Below, in pieces: positions 22,221-34,350 of a stretch of DNA of 64,000 bases. The stretch covers positions 1,116,001 through 1,180,000 of the forward strand of contig PSQN01000014.1 in assembly GCA_002989075.1 (NCBI GenBank). Direction: 5' to 3'. The notes under the pieces were generated by a model. The model saw only the letters and a list, made by a program, of their open reading frames with translations, was not told where the DNA came from and ran no database searches. Source of the DNA: Arthonia radiata. Taxonomy: Eukaryota; Ascomycota; Arthoniomycetes; Arthoniales; Arthoniaceae. Within the stretch, counting starts at the first letter, position 1. Each line of letters starts with the position of its first letter. Position numbers and translations under genes: made by a program.

Positions 22221-22861
22221 ATGTCACACCTCCACATTCAGAATCGACCCGGCCACGGTGAGACCGCTGGGTATCAATACAAAATCATCCAAGCAGTACA
22301 GGCCGGCGAGTTCGTTGAGTGCGCCGGCGTAGGTAAGACAAGCGATCGCGCTCATCCACTCTTCACCTCTTCATCCACTGCTCACCTATTCATCCTCTCC
22401 ATACGTCGTCATCCACTGCTCACCTCGTCATCCACACCCTTATCCAACCAAAAGCCTTCTCTCCACGCGTATCAGCTTGAGCACAGCGACCAACACCACC
22501 TCTAGGCGGCTGGAACGCCGACGGCTACATGCCGGACACGCCCGAAGAAGAAATCGCCCAAGCCTTCAAAAATGCGCATGACGCCCTCCAGACCGTCTCC
22601 AGGAGGATCAGGTGGAAACACGTGTACAAAGTGCGGACCTACCTCCGAGTGCCGCTTGGGGAAATTCCAGAAGAGGCCGCGCAGCAAATCCAAGCGCAGT
22701 TGAAGAAATGGTGTCCGGACCAAGAGCCGCTATGGACCTCCTTGGGAGTGACGGCGTTCGAGCGCAGGGATATGAACGTGATGATTGAGGTCTACGCGCA
22801 CGCGTCGGACATGGAGTTCAGGTCGAATGAGGACGTGTACGGATCTGGTTACGGGAAGTAG
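22221..22861 (+). CDS. RidA/YjgF (UK114, L-PSP) family protein, two exons
   Basis: Small soluble protein of the family that hydrolyses reactive enamine/imine intermediates or acts as a ribonuclease-like factor. Exons 22221-22332 and 22506-22861 give 155 residues (phase 1). The body fits the fold: QAVQAGEFVECAGVGGWNAD, EEEIAQAFKNAHDALQTV, HVYKVRTYLRVP and VTAFERRDMNVMIEVYAHA. The conserved Arg of archetypal RidA (R-S-x-V-E-V near the end) is replaced here by LWTSLGV, so canonical deaminase chemistry is doubtful, as in other Rid subfamilies. The 173-base intron contains imperfect repeats of a CATCCACTGCTCACCT-like unit. Confidence 0.85.
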
Positions 22862-23426
22862 TGGCACATTCCAGTATTCGGCCGATACACTGCCTGATCT
22901 TGCAATTTGTTTGTTGATAGCGGATGATACGGGAGCGTGACCGTGAGCTTTAATGTAGTGGAACGGCAGGGAGCCATGCAGTATCGTCTTAGATGTTTTG
23001 GTGAATCAGTCGAGGTGTGCTAGGAGCCTGACGTCGCTCCGCTTTCGTTCGCTGGCATACTCTTGACGCGGCTAACCCCGCACGGACGTTTCACTGGCCT
23101 TGCGGCAAGAATTTGTTGGTGGCGGGCGTAGCACGGGTCGCCTTCTGGCGGTCAAGGACTGAAGCTAGGAGGATCCTGTCCGCTCTATTAAGCCCGTCAA
23201 CGGCCAACGTATGAGCAATCCGGAAGTGAAAGACCGCGCTGGCGTGGGGTAAAGTATGAGCTCATGGCCTGAAGCACCGTTTAATGGAGCCAGACTGGGA
23301 TGCCTAGAGCTTAGGCAACCCCAAGCTGGGGCTCCTCAGTACTCTATCACGATCACGATCCAAGTGGGCGGTTCATCGGTGCGTGACTGCTAGCCAGTAC
23401 AGTGTAGGCGTGATGGCTGCAGACCA
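22862..23426. other. convergent intergenic region, nothing supported
   Basis: About 560 bases between the 3' ends of the RidA-like gene and the next reverse-strand gene. No supported feature. Confidence 0.35.
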
Positions 23427-23762
23427 TCAACACTTCTCATCCTGCGTTGGCCCTCCAAAACGTCGCTCGAGCCAAGCCGGTGGCCACAGTTGTATGTTGA
23501 ACCCCTGGGGTCGTTGCGCCCACACGATCTCGTCTTCACCAAACCAGAATCTTGCATTCTCTTCGTGCAATACCCCGTCGGCTTCATTAATGGGATTGAG
23601 TTTATACTCCCAGCGCTTGACGAATAAGTTCCATTGAAGTTCTTCGACGGTGAAGACCTCGGGAGCAAGCTGTAGTCGGAATTTGTTTCCAAAATCATAT
23701 GTCGGTAAAGATGTTGGCGATGTATCATCCTGCGCGAACAGGTTGGCTAGTCGTGGGGCCAT
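23427..23762 (-). CDS. small unknown protein, 111 residues
   Basis: The chosen start is the ATG at 23762 (MAPRLANLFAQDD); the open frame runs further up but that part looks like leader. The product is soluble, Trp-rich and aromatic: YDFGNKFRLQLAPEVFTVEE, LQWNLFVKRWEYKLNPINEA, HEENARFWFGEDEIVWAQRP and LWPPAWLERRFGG. That is a conserved-looking globular composition, but I recognise no family. No signal peptide or membrane segment. It points away from the small gene at 24056-24340 only in sequence order; both are on the reverse strand and could be transcribed separately. Confidence 0.55.
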   Translation of the reverse strand: MAPRLANLFAQDDTSPTSLPTYDFGNKFRLQLAPEVFTVEELQWNLFVKRWEYKLNPINEADGVLHEENARFWFGEDEIVWAQRPQGFNIQLWPPAWLERRFGGPTQDEKC

Positions 23763-24055
23763 ATTTGAGGAATGTTCTGGGTGAGCAGTGGGGAAGGAGT
23801 TATATGGAGTATGCTGCGATGGGAAGATATTGATGGGAGCAGTACAAGGGAAGAATACAGTGGACAGAAAGGGCCTAAGATGCGACATATACATACTACA
23901 TGTAGCATAGGTATCTTCTCGTGATCTAAGCTCATGGGGCGGGCTCACCTGCTGCGGGGAGGGCAGTGGACATTCGCGTATGGGCATGCTGGCGCATCGA
24001 AGTACGGAGAAAACGCTGGTGACACAATCTCTTGCTCATTCAGTATAGTGCTTTA

Positions 24056-24340
24056 TCACGCAAGGCTCAACTCATCAGCCGTGAAGGTCTGCTTCATGGT
24101 CGACTCGTGATGTAGCAGCCTATGCGCCTCGTCCTTTTCATACTCTTTCTCGTCTATAATCTCATAATGTGGCTGCTGTTGCCCCTCCTCGAAATGCGCG
24201 GAGTATATCTTGAATGTTTGTAGGTGGCCCGCAAGTTTGACTCTTTCGCCTACATTGTAGACACGTGGCTGTGGCGGAGCGACTGGGGCGTCGCTGGTGG
24301 GTGGAGGGGTGCTGCTGGTGCTGGACGTCGAGGAGGCCAT
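24056..24340 (-). CDS. small unknown protein with SH3-like core, 94 residues
   Basis: ATG at 24340. A Ser/Thr/Pro-rich start is followed by VYNVGERVKLAGHLQTFKIY, an SH3/KOW-like opening strand pattern, and an acidic helical second half (IIDEKEYEKDEAHRLLHHES). No membrane or signal segment. I do not know the family. Its size and composition support a real gene more than its length does. Confidence 0.45.
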   Translation of the reverse strand: MASSTSSTSSTPPPTSDAPVAPPQPRVYNVGERVKLAGHLQTFKIYSAHFEEGQQQPHYEIIDEKEYEKDEAHRLLHHESTMKQTFTADELSLA

Positions 24341-25640
24341 GATGTGCTGGTGTAGATAAACGGAGTTCTGGAAAATATGCTACTGTGTTTAGGAGGACAA
24401 TAGATTTGAAGAAAAACACAGAGACGGAATAAAAGATGAGTGCGACCAAAGGTGAAACATCAGCGTTGGAGAGCACAGGTGTCTTGTGAGGTGATCCCGT
24501 GGAGGTGATGAGTCCTCCCCTTGCTGAGCGTGCGGTCGTTCAAGCGAAATGAAACCATCGCCTATGGATGTCTCACTCGCTCGTGAGGCATTGGCACAGC
24601 GACTGTTGAGCTTTTGCAATGCTAGAACGGCACGAGTAGAAACAGTTTGGACGGTCACGACGGTGCTGTAAGCTGGATCCGGGCGTAAATATGTAAAGAC
24701 CGGACCGATCTCGGACCGAAATACGCCGGGCCTCATCCGATTCGGCGTACAACTGCACGACAGAGACCACCTGGGGCCTTGACGTCTTATCCTTCTGGCA
24801 TTGCCAGACCCTCATACAACTTGTCGATAACATCAATGTTTTCATGTGTATTTGATCAACATTGTGGCTAAGGACGAGTGTGGCATCGCTGCATCATTTG
24901 TTCTTCCCGCCTCTGCATAAAGGTGAAACACTTGAGGGCGTCCAATACTGTCGTTGCCATGCAGAACGCATTGATGATCATGCGCGTTACTTACCTGCGC
25001 CTGCGTAGATTGAAACACTACCCATCATTACAGGAGGCTTCGGTGCTCAACAATGGTTGACTTCGTACGCTGCTCCAGTGTTTCTATTAAAGGACAGATC
25101 AAATGAAATCAAACGAAATCAAGTCAAGTCAAAGAAACAAAGGCCAACTCAATCAGATGAAACCGCACTCCAATACCATTCTGATTGAAAGTCTTCAAAT
25201 GAAGTTCACTAACTCGATATATATCTTCCTTTTCTGGTAGGCTAAATACGGCAAGGCATGTTTTGAAGGTCGAGGTAGGCACAATGTAACTGGACTCGGA
25301 GTGCACTGCCCGTGCAACTCGAGTAGGCCAGGCATACTTGCACCATGTTTCATCGCGTCTCAGCCTCGACCGTCTGGCTATCGTCCTGGTGACGTGATGG
25401 CTGTCCGTCGGCTTGTTGTGTCATTGGAGCCGAATACATAAGCCGACCTGCCATTATGACCTCCAAAGAGTGGTAGCAGTCTATCGCATTTCAAGAAGGC
25501 CCCGACGCAATTAACACGTTCTGAGCAATGGGCTCTGCTGGCCTAGAGCTTTTGTCTAGCGGTTGTTCAGAGGACTCGAGCAGGTCAGCTGCAAGTTTCG
25601 AGACCGGGAGCAACGACAAGCATGCAAGATTGGATGAGGT
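24341..25640. promoter_or_regulatory. 1.3 kb divergent intergenic region
   Basis: Lies between a reverse-strand small gene and the forward membrane-protein gene. A purine-rich repeat AAATCAAACGAAATCAAGTC-like tract occurs at about 25099-25130. No gene supported. Confidence 0.3.
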
Positions 25641-28600
25641 ATGTCAAGCGCAGACACTCCTGCTCTTCAGGAGTCGATTACAGGCTATAAAAGTGCTGAG
25701 TGGACTGAACGGGGTCTACCGCAGAAGACCGTGTCACCGTGGCGCTTGAAAAGTCACTCTTCGCTCAGAAGCAGGCCTTCTCGACGAATGCGAGGCCAAC
25801 TTTTGGCCTCCGCAGTTCTTACACAAGCCCCTTGTCGGTTGTTGTTGATGCTGACATCTGCAGGCACCGGTAAGCCCACAGGCCCGCACGAATACATACG
25901 TACCTCTCCCGTACTCTGGAGATCACTGCAGAGATCTCGACCACGAGAAACACGCTTTCGCGCACTATTATGGCTTTGAAGAGCATCAGCGCATGTCCGG
26001 CTAAGTTTTTCAAAATATTGGGACGTGTCATTGCCAGGCGTTCTTCCTGAGCACCCGCCCGATGCGAGGCACGCTGTGTACTGATAATTAACGTCACAGG
26101 CAGTCTCATTGAAGCAACGCAGCAAAGCACTCTGGATGACTCTTCTTTATGGTTCGCTGATCGTCACGCCATGGTCACTGGCCTGCGTTCTGAGCTTCAG
26201 ACCAATCAAAGGCGGATCTTATCAAGGCTTCAACAAACAACCGTCTTCATTTTATGATGCAAACGACTCCGCACTCAGGGCAATCAACATTATAGATGCG
26301 ATCGCCGGGCTTGTGGCGATTCCTGTCATATCCACCGTCCTATCTCAGGCCGTTGTCGTCTACAGCCAAAAAAGAAGTCAAAAACAAAGCGTGACACTGT
26401 CGCAGACCTTTGCTCTGGCTGACAAAGGGTGGTCCGACTTCTCTGTGCTATTGAAATTGGTTCGAGGACGGGGGGCCAAGGCCGTCAGCTGGCTCTTGTT
26501 CGTAGGAACGCTTATGATATTTGCCGGTATGACAGTGGCCGCCAATGAAATGAGAAAGTCTGGCGCCATTGATGCTCTCGTACAGGAACCGCGCTACAGC
26601 CTCTGAAACAGCTCCTGGTGGGCAGAAACACAATCAAGGTGCTCCCTCGCATCTACAACCGCTGAACAATTCCTGAAAGGTCAGCGGCTTTGTCAGCAGT
26701 CGGTTTAGAACCCGACCTGGGCGCAGTATCCGCCGTACCCTTATATCAATTGCTCCCCCAACTCGTCAGCGACATCTCAAGCGGTGCTCCATCTGACCCA
26801 CAGCCGCTTCTATGGACAGCGAAGCCAGCAGACGTCTTGATTGACGAGACCCCTACCGGTGCTCGCTCCAGCGACTTTAAAGCAGTCGCTACTTTGCAGG
26901 ACGTAGGATTAAACAAGTCGCAGACATGGTTGTCGGCAATCGCAAGCGGCACAAATACAGGCATACTGCGTCATCATGCCCTGCGCTTGAACTCTTCCGT
27001 GGAGTGTCGGGATATCAGTGTGGACAAATTTGCGGACTCATGCAATGGAACACGTCCGTTGCAGCTCAATTATTCCTTCGACAACGATCCAAAAGCAGGT
27101 ATACCTCCAGCTACGATCCGGGTGTGTGTACCTGGTGATTATTACGCCTCTCCATGGACGCTAGATCGAAGCCGTCAGGACATCTCTGAGAATCTACTTC
27201 TGGATTTCTACGTTCCTTACACTACGTCCATTCCTGAGAACCTTCGGATGTCCTACGTCGACCCGAGCTTTACCATACAGTGCTCTGCAAGAACTTCTAT
27301 GGGATACTTCATTTTGCCAAATGCCAATGATGATGACCAAGCGCAGCAGCTCATAGGCAACTTCTCTGCAGAGCGCGAAAGCACCTGCGGCAAGACCAAC
27401 GATGCGATGAAAGATCTCGGGGGTGATTTGAACTTCCAGTGTTTATCAGAAAGGTAAGACGAATCACTCTCACCTTCTTAGGCATTTCCTATCTCGAGGC
27501 TGGCTTTGGCGGGCGCATACGCGCAGCGGTCTTCCCAATGTGGGCCTGGCTCCCATGAAGATTTGAATGTGCTGACGTGCATTTTCAGGTACGTGTAGTA
27601 CATCTGCTCCAGTTTGCCTTTCGGCCATGTGCCAATTGAAGTTTTGGCGTTAATAGTCCACTATCAAAATGCATTCGGCTGAAGGTTTCATCTCTGCAAA
27701 ATCAGTTCTGGTGGCCGTCGTGATTCTACGGTGACAGGCAATGCCAACATTAAGTCTCATGCGCTTCTCTGCATAGACATAAAGAGACGAGGATTGCCCG
27801 TAGAACTAATCTGGCACTAGTGCTAAGGACCTCCAAGTCTCACGGGACCCGAAAAATGATGATTTTCACATCACGCGGGAACTCACTCCATCTCCTGGAC
27901 CATTGACGCTGTCGGCGTTTAGCCTCTTCGGAAATGGGTCGTTCTTACACTTTTTAACGTCCAACGCTACCGGCGTCAACGATACGAGCGATATGGTTGC
28001 ATGTTTAGATGGACGGCCACCGCTCGACAACTTCAACAACGAGCTCTATGCGGAAACGAATATAGGGTAAGCTGTACACCGTGGAATCACCCTCTCCCTT
28101 AGTCTTCTGTGGCCAAGATGGTTGGCGTCAGCTGCGAAAGCTTTTCGGCCGTTAGGCGGAACTAGCCTTGATAGCTTTTCTAGGGGAATACCGGCTGATA
28201 TGTGCAAAATAGGTCGAGCATTCCTGATGCTTGTCAGCTATTCAATCACACTCCACCCAATCTTGGTTCTCACGCTATCATGCAAGCAGTAATAGCCCTC
28301 GCGCTAAAATTCGGTACCATCAACCAAGCAGAGGAAACACTATCCACTACTTTATTCTACGCCGAACGTAGCCTCCTGACACAGTCATTGTCGTGGGCGC
28401 AGCACAAATACCAATTTACACATACACCTGCCGACTACTCCCGGACCATTTTTGCTAGCTCGGGCCATACTGTCAACAAGGCTCAGATCGCGATTACTTC
28501 CATCATCGGGATCAGTATCCTTGTTGCTTGTCAAATACTCGGCTTAATCAGTCTCGTCATTTACATCACAACTAAACCAACTTGGACCAGTCGCCTGGAT

Positions 28601-28930
28601 GCAGAGGCCATATTTCACTTAGCTGGCGGGTTTGACTCACCCAGCGGGCATTTACGCCCTGGAAAAGAACGGCAAGAGTGGCTTGGGGAGCAGAACGGCT
28701 TGGTAGGCCTCTTAAGACCAACCGATGCAAAGCTGCAAGGGTGGCGGCCTGCCTTGAAACTCAAACCCCCTAATACGCCCAGTTTCAAGGCAAAGCAGCG
28801 CTCCATTAGCCAGAAAGTCGATGACAGAAAAGCTGCGCGAGCCGAACTCCACCAGCGCGCGCGTCCGCGGAAGACGAGTCAGTCCAAGCGCGGAGCGAAG
28901 GCACAGATGAAAGTGCTTGCTGACCGGTGA
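25641..28930 (+). CDS. fungal multi-pass membrane glycoprotein of unknown function, five exons
   Basis: Model: 25641-25869, 26104-26526, 26697-27453, 27821-28066, 28213-28930, total 790 residues with all phases agreeing. It belongs to a widespread uncharacterised Pezizomycotina family. A polar N-terminus leads to helices in KALWMTLLYGSLIVTPWSLA, then AINIIDAIAGLVAIPVISTV, a loop with SQTFALADKGWSDFSVLLKL, and a helix ending LLFVGTLMIFA. A long extracellular region follows with several N-glycosylation sequons (NSS, NGT, NYS, NAT) and cysteines, then a last helix (ITSIIGISILVACQILGLIS) and a basic cytosolic tail. The first exon is least certain. The third intron is 367 bases, far longer than its neighbours, and could hide a small exon. 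Confidence 0.65.
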
Positions 28931-29894
28931 TACGCTGGAGTCAAGGTCCGCTTACATGACGATAGGCAAGCGACGCTGTATTTCATCGCATCTTCCCCGG
29001 ATCAGATTGAGCACGGTCGATCCTCGCCATGGCATCACTTTAACTGCTCAGTCAGACTCAGCAAACCTACTCATCTATGAAACGCGCACCACCCGCTGGT
29101 TGCCCTTCCAATCCATTCCACCGTACCTTCAGGGTTCTCTGCTCCGATGCGCGGCAATTCTCAGGATAGCGCTTCTGCGGCCAAGCGGTGGAAACGACCG
29201 GGACTGGGAGAGAGAACCTGCATTGAGTCGCATTCCGTCCTTTCGATTGCCAGGACTGCCGGCGAACAACTGACGTCTCTGCGCTAGCCGTCAGGTCAGA
29301 ACTCCCTTCACCGTGACAGAGTCAAGCCACGACTCTTTCTCCGCAGGGCTCCTACTGAGCTCAAATGCAAGACAGACCCTGACGACTATTTCCCTACTAG
29401 CCACGTGCGATTGCAATTTGATACTCCGCTTGCTGTCCAATAGCGGACACACCATAGGCCAAGCAGAGTCACAGGCGACACGAAGCAACGACAAAAGAAT
29501 GAAGGAAGGCGCCTGCAGGACTACATGAGGCTAGCACGTGATCTGACACGGGTGGAAGAGGAGACACCACTTGAGGCCCAAATCAACAGCGGCAACACCT
29601 GACTCTTGTCTCGCAAGCTGCCCATCTGCTGCTTCGTATTATGCCTGCTAGCTTGGCGACTTCTTGGAGAAGTCTGGAAAGCGAGGCATGGTAATATTCT
29701 GGTGTCTCAGCTATGGGAACGAAAATGAGGACGTTGATCACTTTGATGTCAGCGGAGCAAATACATCGGCAATCTTTGGCGTGGTCGTCTGCTTCCTTTT
29801 TCTACTTGTGTTGTGCTACCTTCATTCTTGCTAATAACTCAGCCATTTACCAGTAGCATAGAACATCTTATCACATTGACTAGACGCAGGAGAT
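28931..29894. other. convergent intergenic region, nothing supported
   Basis: Nearly 1 kb between two 3' ends. Open frames here lack protein character; no repeat or RNA gene seen. Confidence 0.35.
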
Positions 29895-32148
29895 TCACCC
29901 AATCAAAATCTGGATGGTCTCCGCCACGCTCGGCACTCCCTCTGCATCCATTACGAACAACATCCAATAGCCGGGGATTGCGACATAGCCTTCGTACGGG
30001 ATACGAACTTGATATCGCAAGGCACCGATATTGGCAAGCTTCAATGGGATACGCCTTTGATCGTTGTTGACGGTGTGCGTAGTGGCGCTGTAGCGGACGA
30101 GGCTCGCTTCCACGACTTCGCCGTCTGTGGTGATGGAGATCGTGCCGCCGGGCTTGATACTGGTAGTGGACGTCTTGACGATGGCAGGCCGCGGGGCTAG
30201 CTGACCGTCAGATCTTAGGAGATACGGCGGCGTGTACACTTGAACATCGAAGTGATTGACTTCGCAGCCGTCCCCGCAGAGACCGCCGCCGCCGCTGATG
30301 ATCGTGGCGTCGGGGAGCAGAAGCGTGATGGAGTGATATCCGCGGACGATGGAGTTGGGTGCCAGTTGTGTCCAATTTCCTGTGCTACGGTCAGTACGCA
30401 TGCATGACGGCGGGACATACTGAGAAGGAAATATTCACCTGTCATGGGGGACCACATCTCCCCCTGCAACACCGGGTTCACGTCATTGAAGACCATTGGG
30501 ACGCCATGCTGGCCGCCAGCAACAAGGACGTCGCCGTTGGGAACCACAACAGCCGTAGCAAAGGTGCGGCCTTGCGCCATCGGCTCCACTCTTTCTACTC
30601 GAACTGCGTCGTTGGGTTCCCCAAGGGTGAAATGGAAAGTTTTGTTCGACGCCACGCCGCCTTTCCAGTAGTCGTATGCTCCGCCGAAAGTGAGGATGTG
30701 ACCATTGACAGCGTCGTACATGACTGCCTGGCCGCACATCGCGTCGTCGTCGGTGACACCGTCGCTCGGTGTGCGTGTTCCCGCACCTTCCCATCCTCCC
30801 TCGCCTGTAAGGGTGTACCAATTCATGTTCTTCGCAGGCCCTGCATGGAAGACGGTGTCATTTTTCCACGCAAAGAGCCACGCATGGTTATCTCTTCTAT
30901 AGTACTCTCTGTCCTTTGTCATCATCTTCTCAGCCAAGCACTCCGGCAGAAGGGTCCACGCATCCTTCCCTGGGTCGTAGATCTCGCCGTCTTTTATGAA
31001 CTGTTCGGGGTCATCCAGGGCAGCGTCGCCCCAGCTGCCACCCAGCACGAACATCCGCCCGTCGGCATTGAGGACCGCCGCGTGGTAGCCACGCGTATAC
31101 ACAAGGTCGGCTCCCTGCTGCCATTGTTCTCCGTCCTTTGCCGAGCCGTTGAATATGGACGTCACAGTCCCAGTAGACCCTCCTGACACAACCATGCGGC
31201 CCTCGGCGTCGAAACATGTCCCTGGGCAGAACATGTTGTGGTTAGTGTTCTCGACCGTGGCTTGGCTCAGCGACTTGCTGACAGGATCCCAAAGCGCAGT
31301 CAAAGTGTAATCTGGCCGGTCTTGAGCGAAGTTGTCGTGCCGTTTGGAGGAGATTAGCACGACTGTGTGGGATAAGGGATCCACGAAGCCAGTGACTGGC
31401 ACGATGGGCGTGTTGATCGTGGGACCCCATTTCCCTCCACTGCCGGTCGTTTCTGAGCCTGTGTAGGTTGGATCTGTGTACACGTTGAACTCGGCTATGG
31501 CAGTCTGAGAGCTGGATGCTGCGTCCGATAAGACTACGAGACGCACGTAGCGTGCCGAAACGGTCTCAAAGGAGGAGTACTTTTCTGCGGGACAGCGGTA
31601 AAAAGACCAGGTCAGTCAAAGGGCTTTGCATATCCAGACGCAGTGGCACACTAACCTGTTTTGTCCGACCACCAGGTCCCATAGGACACGGGGTTGGCCC
31701 AATTCTCGCCGTCACTGCTGAGAAAGACTTCGTGCGCCGCGACGTTGCCGACCGTCGAGTCGTCCTGGCGAGGTTCCACAGCTATACCACTCACGTTCTG
31801 GGATTCGCTGAGATCGATGGTGATTACATTAGGCTGTGTCGAAGACGTCCGGTTAGTGAGCCAAAATGTCAACCCGTCACCATCGATTGTCTTCCGGCAG
31901 CTGTGCTTCTCGTCTTGTTCGCTATCACATGTCACTTTCCAGTCTTTGCGACTCCCGATTCTCACGCCATTCAGCGGCGTCGCTGCACGCATGGGCTTCA
32001 CCCAGTCGTGGTGGTTGGCGACATTGGCTTGGAGAGGTTGCTGGAGCTGACTCTGATGGAGTGGAGTCTGCTGTGGCAACGTGGGAAAGCGGTGGCCGGT
32101 GAGTAGCTCAGACGTGAAGGAGAGTATGACGGCGAAGATACGATGCAT
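29895..32148 (-). CDS. secreted galactose oxidase (AA5_2) with N-terminal F5/8-type-C domain, three exons
   Basis: Copper radical oxidase that oxidises a primary alcohol (galactose C6 or another alcohol) with O2, making H2O2. Exons 32148-31656, 31584-30439 and 30379-29895 give 707 residues with matching phases. A hydrophobic N-terminus (MHRIFAVILSFTSELLTG) is a likely signal peptide. Residues about 50-195 form a discoidin/CBM32 domain, then a seven-bladed Kelch propeller and the C-terminal Ig-like domain (DUF1929). The active site is complete: Cys284 in MFCPG and Tyr331 in TRGYH (thioether pair), Trp349 in GGSWG, Tyr561-His562 in RGYHS and His648 in THTVNNDQRR. Relatives may prefer alcohols other than galactose. 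Diverges from the DyP peroxidase gene. Confidence 0.93.
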
Positions 32149-34350
32149 GTTTGCAGAGGACGGGCACCCTCAAACCCTGTGATGTTGATGGCCAAAGTCT
32201 GCGCTGCCTCAGGAGCTGAGGGTTTTGAAATCGTCAAAGGCGCGGTGAATGTGAAGACACTGGGACAGACTGTGTAAAGGGCGGGGTAAATACATCTCAG
32301 GTCGTGGCAGTCTGATGTGTGTAGTCGGTAGACGAGGGGTCGAAAGGGGGATTCCCCACACGCAGTCGCTTCGTCTCCAAGCTCTTGCAGACGACTGGAA
32401 GGTGGCCAAACAGCAAGCTCGCTTCGCTTACGCGTGGGCTCTTGTGACGATCTTCATGTAGATGCAGCGACAGCGCAACTGGACCGAGTAGCTGCAGTCG
32501 CTCGACATGTCAGACACGCACCGGTCTCCCACCTTGTGTTCACGCTATGGTCGTCGAAGAACTAGTTTCTCTGGCTCGCAGAAGCGGTTGGCAACTTGGC
32601 TGGGATACCACGATCGACAGTGAGACATGTTCGACCATCACGTTAGGGTGCATCGGCGTGGTACGGGCGAATGCTCCAGAGATATGCCGATACGCTGGTT
32701 TGAATATATCTCTCAACATCGTGAGATTTGGGCGAATATGTCTCGTGCTGCACGCGCCGTTGTCTAGCATACAAACCACCGCCAGTAGACGACCACAGCT
32801 TCAGCTGCGAAGCACGCGGGGCTCGCTTGATGGGCCCACAAGCTCAGGCGCATTCTGTTTGATTTGGTCCACAGCCTCTTTGAAGTCCATCGGCAGCCTT
32901 GCTCGAGTCCAACGGCGATGTTGCAGAACTTCATGTCCATCTGCGCAGTCAATGACTCGGGAGGTCCGGCTCTCACCCCGTAAGGCTGCCAAGTGTTCCG
33001 CTTACGTCTTAGCGTCCCCACTTCCAGCCAGTCGTGCACCTCGTGAGGCCGGACTGGCAGCACAGGTCACGAGCGACCGTTTCAATGTCTTGGAAGCTCG
33101 AGCAGCTCCTGCTTGAAGGGAGGTTTTCCGGCATGTACGAGCGTACAAGTAGTCACGCCGTTGTGGATAAGATCATTTTGCAATTTAACAGCATTCGCAG
33201 CCTTGCCACGCTACCCAGCACTAGCTCGCACTAGCGGGAGATCGCTTCTTACTAGCCTCCCCCCTATACTGCTTATCCTAACTTGCGAGTGCTATTTCCG
33301 TTAGCAAGAAAGGAGTCAACGCCTTTGTGAGCACCTTCAGCAGCCGAGCTTCCAATGGGATAGCATCTGAACCATGATCGTCCGTAAGAGCAAAATCAAC
33401 GACTCGATTTGGTTGACGCTGGCCTCGCGTCGAGCTCCCTAGTGTTGTGCAGCATGCGATGTCGCACTTTACGTGCAGCGTGAGGTGATGTATCTCACAA
33501 AATCTGCCAAGTGGGGCTCCTCCATCGCACACAAGCATGGCATGAGCTTGAGATGGGTCTTCTGCTGGCTCGAGCGACATCGCTAGCTCGCTGACACCAT
33601 TGACTTGGCCTAAGGTCCAGCGCTGGCTGAGTGTCAATGCACACTGCGATGGCAAAAGAACTCGCATGCTCTCTTCCCCGAGCTCTCTAGCCGGCCGTAC
33701 ACGTACATGTCATTGGCCGTGCATTATTGTCGCACAGTCGTCGCTGTTGCATTGCGCAGCAGACGATCCATACTGCGCTGGACCAATGCCATTGCTACGC
33801 CGGCATTCCCGGTACGGATGTGAGGCCGCTGCAATGATGTGTGCTCTCCACAGCTCCGGACTAGCCTCTGCACCTTAGCCGAGTCGACACGCTTGAACCA
33901 GGATGCTGGTTTGGCGAACGCTCGCGTAGCATGCCTTAGCAATGGCTCATATGCAAATGGCGTTTGGCGGCACTATTTCGCTACGCAATGGCCATAAAGG
34001 AGCGAGGTGGACTCAGAATGAACAAACGGCGACTTGATCTCGGGAAAGCCACGCTTCGCTGCTGGCTGCCAGTGAGTCAGAAGAAGGTATCATATCCTAT
34101 ACTCATCACAGCTTTCAGCGGCTGTTGTTCTTAACACGCGCAATTGCCTCGTTATTTCTTTAGCGTCTGTCCTTACGATTGGCTTCGACCAGAAGGGGGT
34201 AGGTATATACTGGGTCCAGAGCCGTGTTCTGTCACTTCTCACTTGGACGAAACAAGACGTAATTACTAATTAGCGGTCTCGGTCATCGCACGACTGGAAA
34301 TTTCAGAGAGGAAAACGCGCTTTGGATTGAGTCTCATTGGACATTCTACA
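32149..34350. promoter_or_regulatory. 2.2 kb divergent region, galactose oxidase / DyP peroxidase
   Basis: Both flanking genes point outward, so both promoters lie here. A TATATA at 34204-34209 stands about 142 bases before the peroxidase ATG. Near 32801-32900 the reverse strand has a short protein-like segment (DFKEAVDQIKQNAPELVGPS) ending in a stop, but no start or splice context makes it a gene. Confidence 0.35.

Noticed and set aside
30359-31186. 275-residue forward frame
   Set aside because: Antisense shadow of the galactose oxidase, whose active-site residues are all present on the other strand.
32547-33116. 189-residue forward frame in the oxidase/peroxidase intergenic region
   Set aside because: Composition is antisense-like; a short protein-like segment on the other strand is more convincing, yet also lacks a start or splice context.
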